Part shown: in pieces, positions 44,005-53,800 of the stretch
Layout: every line of letters begins with the position of its first letter
Numbering within the stretch: position 1 is the first letter of the stretch
From: Pseudochelatococcus lubricantis
GTDB taxonomy: Bacteria; Pseudomonadota; Alphaproteobacteria; Rhizobiales; Beijerinckiaceae
Reading direction: 5' to 3'
NCBI RefSeq assembly: GCF_042432495.1
Contig: NZ_JBHLXC010000006.1
Span: forward strand, 561,206 to 625,205
Length of the DNA: 64,000 nucleotides
Made by a program: the position numbers and the translations under genes
The notes under the pieces: generated by a model
What the model saw: the letters and a program-made list of their open reading frames with translations, nothing else
What the model was told of the DNA's origin: nothing
Databases searched by the model: none

Positions 44005-45270
44005 TCAGTTCTTCTGGTAGGGCTTCAGGAGCCGGTCGGCGATGGCCTGGGCTTCCTCCAGCGCGGCCTGCGGGGTCTTGCTGCCGACCACCGCCGCCTG
44101 CACGGCGTTGTTGAGCGCCTCGCGGACGCGGCCGGTCTCATAGGTCGAGAACTCGGAGATCGCGACCTTGAGCTGGTCGCGGGCCACGACCGCCTGCGGG
44201 AACTCCTTGCCGTACTGCTTCAGCGCATCCGTCTCGTAGGAGGCGGGGCTGACACCCACGTAGCCCGTGGCGATGGACCACTGCGCGGCGCGCTCGGGGG
44301 CGGTCATGTACTTGATCAGCTTCAGCGCGGCAGCGCGCTCTTCGGGCGTCGACTGCTTGAACAGGTAGAAGTTGCCGCCGCCGGTGGGCGAGCCGGGCTG
44401 CTTGTTGGCGGGCAGCATGGCGACACCGAAATCGAACTTGGCCTCTTTCTTGACGGCGGTGAGGTTACCGGTGGTGTGCCACATGATCGCGGTCTGGCCC
44501 TGGGTGAACGCCTGACGCAGCGTGCCCCACTCGATCGCGCCTTCCGGGCTGACCTTCTTGTCCGCCGAGAGCGAACGCCAGAAGGCGAGCGCCTCGACGA
44601 CAGCCGGATCGGTGAAGTAGGTCCTGGTGCCGTCGGCGCTCATCAGCTCCTTGCCGTTCTCGATGGCAAAGCACTGGAACATCCAGTAGGCATAGCCGGT
44701 GGTGGGCACCATCAGGCCCCAGCGGCCGTCCTTGGTCAGCTTCCGGGCGGCCGAGACCAGTTCGTCCCACGTGCGCGGCGGCTGCTCGGGATCGAGCCCG
44801 GCCTCGCGGAACATGTCCTTGTTGTAGTACATCACGATGGTCGAGCGCTGGAAGGGCACGCCCCAGGTCTTGCCGTCGATCTTTCCGTTCGCCATCAGCG
44901 CCGGATAGAAGCTGTCGAGCCACTTGCGGTCGTCCTCGGAGGTCGCGACGTCCTCGAAGGGCACGATCAGGTCCTGCTCAATCAGGTCATAGGCATCGAT
45001 CGAGAACAGCACCGAGAGCTGCGCCGGCTGGCCGCTCTTGAGGGCCGAGAGCGCGCGGATGCGCGTGTCGTCATAATTGCCCGCATAGACAGCCTCGACG
45101 TCGACATCCGGGTTCTCGGCCTCGAAACCCTTGATCATGTTGTCGATGACCTGAGTGAGCGGTCCGCCCACAGAGATCGGATAATACATGGTGAGCTTGG
45201 CCGGTGCGGCGGCGACGGGCGTCGCCACGGCGGCCAGCCCGAGGAGCAGGCCGGAAAAAAGCGCTTTCAT
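44005..45270 (-). CDS. Glycerol-3-phosphate-type substrate-binding protein (UgpB-like)
   Basis: 421 residues. Sec-type signal MKALFSGLLLGLAAVATPVA with cleavage after AAA. MYYPISVGGPLTQVIDNMIK and FEAENPDVDVEAVYAGNYDD closely recall UgpB. GGGNFYLFKQSTPEERAAAL also fits the family. It probably binds sn-glycerol-3-phosphate or a glycerophosphodiester in the periplasm. Two bases after the ATPase gene. Confidence 0.88.
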   Translation of the reverse strand: MKALFSGLLLGLAAVATPVAAAPAKLTMYYPISVGGPLTQVIDNMIKGFEAENPDVDVEAVYAGNYDDTRIRALSALKSGQPAQLSVLFSIDAYDLIEQDLIVPFEDVATSEDDRKWLDSFYPALMANGKIDGKTWGVPFQRSTIVMYYNKDMFREAGLDPEQPPRTWDELVSAARKLTKDGRWGLMVPTTGYAYWMFQCFAIENGKELMSADGTRTYFTDPAVVEALAFWRSLSADKKVSPEGAIEWGTLRQAFTQGQTAIMWHTTGNLTAVKKEAKFDFGVAMLPANKQPGSPTGGGNFYLFKQSTPEERAAALKLIKYMTAPERAAQWSIATGYVGVSPASYETDALKQYGKEFPQAVVARDQLKVAISEFSTYETGRVREALNNAVQAAVVGSKTPQAALEEAQAIADRLLKPYQKN

Positions 45271-45272
45271 GG

Positions 45273-46379
45273 TCAGTAACCTTTCGCTGGTCTGACGACC
45301 GCCGGCGAGCCGCGCGGCGGATCGATGGGTGAAGATGGGAGAGCGAAGCGCCTGCCGCTTGCGCGCTCGAACCAGTGGGTCGCCTCGCGGGGCCAGTCGA
45401 GGGAGACGTGCTCGCCCTGCCCGGTGTCCACGCGCCCCGGCACACGGGCGGTCAGGCGTGCGGCCCCCGCGACTTCGAGATTCACGAAGGTCTCGGCACC
45501 GAGGAATTCCTGCCCGAGGACCCGGGCGGCCAGCCGCCCCTCTCCCGGCCGGCGAAGGGAAATGTCTTCGCCGCGTATGCCGAAGACGAGGTCCGCCGCC
45601 GCTCCAGCGCCGGGCAAATCCGCGGCGCCGAGCAAATCCGCCGGCAGCATGGCCATGGGCGGGGAGCCGATGAAGCCCGCGGCGAAGGTCGTCGCCGGCC
45701 GCTCATAGATATCGGCCGGGCTGGCGACCTGCTCGATGCGTCCGTCGCGCATCAGCACGACGACATCGGCCATGCTCATGGCCTCGGTCTGGTCGTGCGT
45801 CACGTAGATGACCGTCATGCCGAGCCGCTTCTGCAAGGCGCGGATGTCCTGACGCACGCTGTGGCGCAACTGCGCGTCGAGGTTCGAGAGCGGCTCGTCC
45901 ATGAGGCAGAGCGGGTGCCCGGCGACGATGGCGCGCGCCAGCGCCACACGCTGGCGCTGGCCGCCCGAGAGCTTCGCCGGTTTGCGGTCCTCCAGCCCTT
46001 CCAGCCCGGTGACGGCGAGCGCCTCATCGAGCCGCCGCCGGCGCTCGGCGCGCGCGACGCCGCGCACCTTCAGGCCGAAAACGATGTTCTCGGCCACGTC
46101 GAGGTGCGGAAAGAGCGCGTATGATTGGAAGACCATGGAGAGGCTGCGGTCGGAAGGCGGCAGCGCGGTGACATCGCGCCCGTCGATCTCGATCGACCCT
46201 GCATCGGGCGTCTCAAGCCCGGCAATCAGCCGGAGCGTCGTCGACTTGCCGCAGCCGGAGGGCCCGAGCAGCACCACGAACTGCCCTCGCCCGACCGCGA
46301 GCGAGACCTCGCCGACTCCGGAGCGTGCGGAGAAGCGTCGGCTGAGCCCCTGGATGTTCAGGAAGGTGGAGGCGTTCAT
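45273..46379 (-). CDS. CUT1 ABC transporter ATP-binding protein (UgpC/MalK-like)
   Basis: 368 residues. Walker A GPSGCGKST, Q-loop VFQSYALFPHLDVAENIVFG, signature KLSGGQRQRVALARAIVAGH, Walker B LCLMDEPLSNLD, YVTHDQTEAMSMAD, then a C-terminal TOBE regulatory domain (RGEDISLRR). Start at 46379; the frame is open further upstream only as background. MalK-type ATPases can serve several CUT1 systems, so this one could also energise the ATPase-less transporter at 38177-41162. First gene of its operon, divergent from the DeoR gene. Confidence 0.92.
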   Translation of the reverse strand: MNASTFLNIQGLSRRFSARSGVGEVSLAVGRGQFVVLLGPSGCGKSTTLRLIAGLETPDAGSIEIDGRDVTALPPSDRSLSMVFQSYALFPHLDVAENIVFGLKVRGVARAERRRRLDEALAVTGLEGLEDRKPAKLSGGQRQRVALARAIVAGHPLCLMDEPLSNLDAQLRHSVRQDIRALQKRLGMTVIYVTHDQTEAMSMADVVVLMRDGRIEQVASPADIYERPATTFAAGFIGSPPMAMLPADLLGAADLPGAGAAADLVFGIRGEDISLRRPGEGRLAARVLGQEFLGAETFVNLEVAGAARLTARVPGRVDTGQGEHVSLDWPREATHWFERASGRRFALPSSPIDPPRGSPAVVRPAKGY

Positions 46380-46855
46380 GAATGGTCTCGATAGCGGTAA
46401 GCCGCAGGTGACATGTCCAGGGGCGGCGCCTCGACGCCGCCCTGCCAATGATTGCCCTCGGAGGACTTTCTGCCGACGTGACTACAGCGCGTCGATGACA
46501 TTCATATGAATTTCAAATGAACATTTCTATCATCGCCATGTTCATTTTTGCACAGCTTTGCAGACCGGAACGACAAGGCCGAAAACAGGTGCAGCTGATA
46601 CGATCGCGGCCCCATAAGACGTTAGCCCTGCTACACTATAATAGGAAAGGGGCGTGAACCGGATCACGGTCTCCATAAATTTCAGGTTTTTTGCTGGCGT
46701 CATAAAGCTCTTGAACCGGTACCGCGACAAGCTGCAACGCCATCCCGGCGGCTGCATATTGTTTCTCCATTCCGGCCAGAGACGGTCTGTATGGTAAAAA
46801 TTCCGTAACCATAATCTGTCGCGCGATCGTCACACCTCGAAGGTATACAGCTCAT
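46380..46855. promoter_or_regulatory. Divergent ugp-like/DeoR promoter with TTCATATGAA repeats
   Basis: 476 bases without a credible gene. TTCATATGAA at 46501-46510 (perfect palindrome) and TTCAAATGAA at 46512-46521 are 11 bases apart; TCATATGAA occurs again at 46852-46860, over the DeoR start codon. These are likely sites for the DeoR protein, giving control of the transporter and of itself. The part 46560-46850 is less GC-rich and shows no further motif. Confidence 0.55.
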
Positions 46856-47668
46856 ATGAACACCGCAGATGTTGAATCGAATATTGCTACCGGTTCCAGC
46901 GGGCGGCAGATGGCCATTGCCGACATGCTGCGCAGCCGGGACTTCATCAGTGTCGAGGAGCTGGCCGTGCATTTTGCCGTCGCCACGCAGACGATCCGTC
47001 GCGATCTGGTCGCCCTGTGCGACCAGGGCATCGCCCGTCGTCGGCACGGCGGCATAGAAAGAATCACGCAAGGCAAGAACCTCGCCTTCAAGGATCGTCG
47101 TGTGTGGAACAGTGACGCGAAACAGAGCATCGCCGCCACCGTCGCGCGACATGTCAGCGATGGCGTGTCGCTGTCTTTCGGCATCGGCACCACGCCGCAG
47201 TTCGTAGCGGAGGCCCTGCTCTCGCATCGCAACCTGAAGATCGTGACCAATAACCTGCCGCTCGCCCTGATGGCGCGACAGAACTCGGATTTCACGGTCG
47301 CGATCGCCGGCGGCACCGTACGGAGCAGCGACCTCGATGTCTGCGGCCCCTCCGCCGATGCTTTCTTCGCGTCCTACAAGGTCGACATCGCCATCTTCGG
47401 GGTCGCCGGTGTCGATGAGGACGGGTCGCTGCTCGACTTCTCCGAGGACGAGGTGCGCGTGCGCCAGGCGATGCTTCGCAACTGCCGCAGGTCCTATCTC
47501 GTCCTCGACTCCTCGAAATTCACCCGCCCCGCCTACGTGCATGGCGGCCGGATCGATGAGGTGAGCATGGTGTTCTGCGAAGCCGATCCACCCGCACGCA
47601 TTCGACGCATGCTGGACGGGGCCGGCGTCCAGTTCATCAGGAGTTCGGAGGCGGCCATAAGGCCGTAG
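46856..47668 (+). CDS. DeoR/GlpR family transcriptional regulator
   Basis: 270 residues. N-terminal HTH (FISVEELAVHFAVATQTIRR, then DLVALCDQGIARRRHGGIER) and a DeoR sensor domain with GIGTTPQFVAEALLS and VAIAGGTVRSSDLDVCGPSA. The sensor half usually binds a phosphorylated sugar or glycerol-3-phosphate. It lies between the ugp-like importer and the phosphodiesterase gene and probably controls both. Confidence 0.9.
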   Translation: MNTADVESNIATGSSGRQMAIADMLRSRDFISVEELAVHFAVATQTIRRDLVALCDQGIARRRHGGIERITQGKNLAFKDRRVWNSDAKQSIAATVARHVSDGVSLSFGIGTTPQFVAEALLSHRNLKIVTNNLPLALMARQNSDFTVAIAGGTVRSSDLDVCGPSADAFFASYKVDIAIFGVAGVDEDGSLLDFSEDEVRVRQAMLRNCRRSYLVLDSSKFTRPAYVHGGRIDEVSMVFCEADPPARIRRMLDGAGVQFIRSSEAAIRP

Positions 47669-47810
47669 CTCCCCGACAGGAGACCGCGCCCGGGAGGGCG
47701 TGGCTCGCGCTGATCGCATCCAGTCTTTCACTTGCTCCCCCTGCCGCAGCGCTGCGACAGGGCCGGTCTTTTGTTGCCTCTTTCCCTTGCTGCCTCTTGG
47801 AGATGAAGCC

Positions 47811-50800
47811 ATGTCTGATGATGCTGTTCTCTTCGCCCATCGTGGCACCAATCCCTATCTCGACAACTCGATCGACGCCTACAGATGGGGGTTCAACTAC
47901 GGAGCGGACTATGCCGAGACCGATTTCCGCCTGACCAAGGACGGCGTGCTGGTCAGCTATCATGACGACCTTGCACTCGGAATCGCGAACATGACCTACG
48001 CGGAAGTGCGCGCGCAGGTGCCCACCATCGTCACGCTGGATGAACTCATCGCGCTGACGAAAGAAATGTCCATCGACACCGGTCGCAAGCTCGGCATCCT
48101 TATCGAGACGAAGTCCACCGACTACGCAACCCACGAAGCGGCGATCAAGACGCTGATCGCCCACGATTTCGCCGATCCGGAGCGGATCATCATCCAGAGC
48201 TTCGGTTCGGAACTGCCCGACGTTCGCAACAAGCTCATGCCGCAATATGGCGTGAATCTCCCGCTGGTCCAGTTGACGGGTGGCAGCCTCACCCCAGAGA
48301 ACATCGCCTATTATGCGACCTATGCGGATGGCGTCGCGCCCGTGATGAGTCTGCTCACGCCGCAGCTGGTCGCGGCCGCCCATGCGGCCGGCCTGGTCGT
48401 CAACGGCTGGACCGTCGACGGAACGCTTGCCGACGTGCAGAACGCCCTCAATCTGGGGGTCGACGGCATTATCGCCGACAATACGCAGTGGTCCCGTCCG
48501 GCGCTCGAAAAGCTCGTCAATGACGCCACCGTGGTTTACGGCACGGAACGATGGGATGTGGTGAACGGCACCGCCGGCGCTGACAGGCTCTATGCCATGC
48601 AGGGCGACGACATCCTGCGCGCCGGGGACGGCGACGACGTGCTCTATGGCGACGGCGGCAACGACCTGCTCTTCGGCGGCGCCGGCAATGACCGGCTTGT
48701 CGGCGGCAGCGGCGATGACTTCCTCTCCGGCGGCGAGGGCAAGGATGTGCTCGACGGCGGAGCGGGCAACGACGTCATCGTCGCGACCGGCGACGAGGTG
48801 ATCTTCCGCGCCGGCGACGGCATCGATCTGGTATCGCTCGACAGCACCAGCACGATCCGGTTCGAGGGGATTGTTCCCGCTGATATCTCCGTCATCCGCG
48901 ACGGCAACAACCTGATCATCCGCTCCGGCAGCGACGCGCTCATTCTTCGCGACGGCGTCGACCCCGCACACCAGCCCGCTTCGATCACCACCGCCGACGG
49001 GTTGAAGCTCACCGGCGCCGAACTCGCCGCGCTCGCCGTGCCGGGGACCGATGCCGAAGTCGCCGCCCTGCTGCCGGACCTTGAGGCGAAACTGGCCAGC
49101 GCCCCTGCCCTCGCCGCTCCGTCGACGATCCCGATCGGCACCGATCTCGTCGCCGACGGCGACTTCGGCAACGGCGTCCTCGCACAGAAGATCGCCGACG
49201 CAGAGACCGGCGCGATCTACCGCCTCAGCTTTTCGCTGACCGATCTCCCGACGGATGACGACGGCGTGCGCGTGCTGTGGGGCGGCAAGGTGATCTATGA
49301 GGGCATCCCGTCCGGCACCGGCAGCAAGCTCCACTTCATCGTCAACGGCGGGGCTGGCAACGGCTCGAACGAACTCGTCTTCGAGGGCGCGGGGGAGAGC
49401 TTCGGCGCCACGCTCGATAACGTTCATCTCGTGAAGCTCTCCGACCCGATGCTGCCGTCGCCGAGCAACGTCGTGCCGGAAGCCCCGGGCGCCGATCTCC
49501 TCATCAGTCCGGGCATTCCCTTCATCGGCAAGGTCGCGGCGACGGACGCCAACGGCGATGAGCTGACCTACAGCCTCAGCGAGGCCCCGGCTCATGGTAC
49601 GCTCGTCTTCAAGGAGAACGGCGCCTATCGCTACACGCCGGCTTCCGGCTTCAGCGGCGCCGACAGTTTCACCTTCCTGGTGAATGACGGTCGCGGCGGC
49701 ATCGTCGAGTCAACCGTCAACCTCACCGTCGCGCAAAGCGTCCTCCTCGGCACCGACCTCATCGTCAACGGCAGCTTCGAGGATGTGAGCATCAACGGCA
49801 GCTTCGAAGAGGTCAGCGGCGAGCTGAGTCCCGCCTGGTGGGGCTACTACAACGACAACGGCGTCGTCGCCGGCTGGGCCGACATCAACGGCAATCGCAT
49901 CGAGATCGTCAACGCTCCCGAGAACCAGAACAACGTCAAGCCCAAGGACGGCGCCTTCTTCTTCGACCTGGACGGCTATGGCAAACTCAGCGAGATAGGC
50001 CAGACGGTCGTCGGCGTCGAGCAAGGCGCGATCTACGAACTCAAGTTCTCGATCGCCGACGGCGACGCCAGGACGGACGATGACGGCGTCCAGGTGCTGT
50101 GGGGCGGCAAGGTCATTTTTGAAGGTATGCCGAGCAGCAACGCCTGGGCAACCGTGGCGCTGGAGCTTGTCGGCGGCGCGGGCGACGGCTCGAACACGCT
50201 GATCTTCAAGGGCACGGGAGCAGCGAACTGGTTTGGCGCCGCGCTCGACGAAGTGTCGCTGCGGAAAATCGCCAACGTGGGCGAGCCCGCGCCGGACAAT
50301 CGGGCGCCGGATGCCGTGGACGGCAACGCCGAAGGCCCGCAGAACGGCGTCATCAGCGGCCGGCTCACGGCGTCGGACCCCGATGGCGACACCTCGCTGG
50401 TCTTCAGCCTCCGGGAAGGGCCGGCTCACGGCACGGTCCGGGTCTATACGGACGGCACCTACAAATACACGCCCGCAGCCGGCTTCACCGGCGAGGACAG
50501 CTTCACGTTCGTCGTGAATGACGCGCATGGCGGCACGGATACGGCGACCCTGAGCCTGACCGTCTCCCCGGCGGACGTGCCCGTCGGCACCGACCTCATC
50601 GTCAACGGCAGCTTCGAGGACGTGAGCGAATCCTCCGACAGCAATGGTCCCTCCGATTGGGGATACCGGAACCTCGACGGTGCTATCGTCGGCTGGACCG
50701 ACCTCAACAACGGCATCGAACAGCACTGGGACAACTACGGCGGCGTCACCGCCAAGGACGGCCGGTTCTGGATCGATATGGACAGCTCCAATCTCGCCGC

Positions 50801-53800
50801 CCGCCACAGGATCGGCCAGACGATCACCAGCGTCGAAACCGGCGCCACCTATCGGGTGACGTTCTCGCTCTCCGACTCCGACAACGTGAGGGACGACGAC
50901 GGCCTGCGCGTGCTCTGGAACGGTGAGGAAATCTTCAACGGCCTCCCCCCGCAGACCAGCGCCAGCTGGACGACCTACAGCTTCGACGTGGTCGGCGGTT
51001 CCGGCGACGGTTCGAACCGGCTGGAGTTCATCGACACCGGTGCCCCGGACTCGTGGGGCGCGGGCGTGGCGCTGGACGACGTCCATTTCGTCAAGACCGC
51101 CAACGTGGGCGAGCCCGCACCGGACAACCGGGCGCCGGACGCCGTGGATGGCAATGCCGAAGGCCTGAGGAATGCCGTCATCAGCGGCCGGCTCACGGCG
51201 TCGGACCCCGATGGCGACACCTCGCTGGTCTTCAGCCTCCGGGAAGGGCCGGCTCACGGCACGGTCCGGGTCTATACGGACGGCACCTACAAATACACGC
51301 CCACGGCCGGCTTCATCGGCAAGGACAGCTTCACCTTCCTGGTGAATGACGGGCATGGCGGCACGGATACGGCGACCCTGAGCCTGACCGTTTCGTCGCC
51401 GACGCCGGTGAACGTGCCGATCGGCACCGACCTCATCGTCAACGGCAGCTTCGAGGACGTGAGCGAATCCTCCGACAACAACGGTCCCTCCGACTGGGGA
51501 TACCGGAACCTCGATGGCACCATTCTCGGCTGGACCAACGTCAACAACAACCGCATCGAGCAGCACTGGGACAACTACGGCGGCGTCACCGCCAAGGACG
51601 GCCGGTTCTGGATCGATATGGACAGCTCCAATCTCGCCGCCCGCCACAGGATCGGCCAGTCGATCGCCAATGTCGAAACCGGCGCCACCTATCAGGTAAC
51701 GTTCTCGCTCTCCGACTCCGACAATGTGAGGGACGACGACGGCGTGCGCGTGCTCTGGAACGGCGAGGAAATCTTCAACGGCGTTCCCCCGCAGACCAGC
51801 GCCAGCTGGACGACCTACAGCTTCGACGTGATCGGCGGTTCCGGCGACGGCTCGAACAGGCTGGAATTCATCGATACCGGCGCGCCGGACTCGTGGGGCG
51901 CGGGCGCGGCGCTGGACGACGTCCATTTCGTCAAGACCGCCAATGCGCACAGCAGCGTAGCGATCGGCACCGACCTCATCGTCAACGGCAGCTTCGAGGA
52001 CGTGAGCGAATCCTCCGGCAACAACGGTCCCTCCGACTGGGGATACCGGAACCTCGACGGCACCATTCTCGGCTGGACCAACGTCAACAACAACCGCATC
52101 GAGCAGCACTGGGACAACTACGGCGGCGTCACCGCCAAGGACGGCCGGTTCTGGATCGATATGGACAGCTCCAATCTCGCCGCCCGCCACAGAATCGGCC
52201 AGTCGATCGCCAACGTCGAAACCGACGCCACCTATCGGGTGACGTTCTCGCTCTCCGACTCCGACAACGTGCGGGACGACGACGGCGTGCGCGTGCTCTG
52301 GAACGGTGTGGAAATCTTCAACGGCCTCCCCCCGCAGACCAGCGCCAGCTGGACGACCTACAGCTTCGACGTGATCGGCGGTTCCGGCGACGGCTCGAAC
52401 AGGCTGGAATTCATCGATACCGGCGCGCCGGACTCGTGGGGCGCGGGCGTGGCGCTGGACGACGTTCACTTCGTCAAGATCGCCAACGTGGGCGATTCCC
52501 TGCCGGACAACCGGGCGCCGGATGCCGTGGATGGCAATGCCGAAGGCCTGAGGAATGCCGTCATCAGCGGCCGGCTCACGGCGTCGGACCCGGATGGTGA
52601 CGCATCGCTGATCTTCAGCCTTCGGGAAGAGCCGTCCCACGGCGCGGTCCTGGTCTATACGGACGGCACCTACAAATATACGCCCGCGACCGGCTTCACT
52701 GGCGAGGACAGCTTCACCTTCCTGGTGAACGACGGGCGTGGCGGCAGCACCGAGGCCAAGGTCAGGTTGACCGTCAGCGCTCCGAACAGTGCCCCGGTTG
52801 CTTCCGACGACGGGCACCTCGACACGGAGTACGGCACGGCCCTGACGATCAAGGCCTCGGTTCTGCTGGCAAACGACACCGATGCCGACGGCGACACCCT
52901 CACCATCCGGTCGGTCACGGCTGGTGCCGGCGGCACCGTGGCGCTGGACGACGATGGCAATGTCGTCTTCACCCCTGCGGAGGGCTTCTCGGGTGGCGCG
53001 ACGTTCACCTACACCGTCACCGACGGCAAGGGCGGCACGGCCAACGCCACCGTGACCGTGCAGGTCGCCGAGCTGGATACCGTGCCGACGGCGGGCTATT
53101 CCGGCGATGTCTGGCTCCTGGAAGGCGACGCGGTCACCAGCAAGACTGGCCAGTTCGAGTTCGACGGCGGGGCCAACAACGGCGTGGTGACGGACCTCGG
53201 CTGGGGACCGGAAGGTGGCGCCTATGACGTGGGCAACGGCACCACGGTGGTGCCGCTGACCTCCAACGGCCTGCCGGTTTCGGTATCGCACGAGGATAAG
53301 GGCCCGCTGACCCTGATCGGCCGCGCCTCGGACGGCAATGAGGTGTTCCGCGTTTCCGCGACCGAGACCGGTGCCTATACTGTTTCGCTGTCAGGCACGC
53401 TCGACCACCCCGATGCCGGCCTGTCGGGCGCGGATGATGCGCTGCGCTTGCGCATCAGCTTTACCGTCACCGACACCGATGGCGATATGGCCTCGGGCTA
53501 CATCCAGTTCGACATCCGTGACCAGGAGGAAGGCGTACTTTACGACATCTCGGCCAACCAGTTCGGCGGCAAGGACATCTACCTGCACGATGCCGACGCG
53601 CTGGTGCCCATCCTCGGCACGGACGCCATCGACCGCGTGTTCTACGACGGCGAGAAGGCCACCGTCGTCCTGCCCGACAACATCGAGCAGGGCACCCTCC
53701 TCGACGCCGCGAAGGACAGCAGCCTCTTCGGCGGCGCGGGCGACAACACGCTCGCCGGCAACGCCTTCGACAACGTCATCCGGGGTGGCGCCGGCCGTGA

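Noticed and set aside
46542..46757. A small leftward open frame between the ugp-like operon and the DeoR gene
   Set aside because: No ribosome binding site, no recognisable sequence, and it lies in the promoter region.
50585..52487. CRISPR array as an explanation of the repeats
   Set aside because: The repeats are about 520 bases, in frame, and encode protein modules; there are no short repeats with unique spacers.
49710..53291. An antisense open frame of over 1100 codons opposite the giant gene
   Set aside because: It mirrors the repeated, GC-rich sense coding sequence; the translation is low-complexity and repeats in step with the sense modules.
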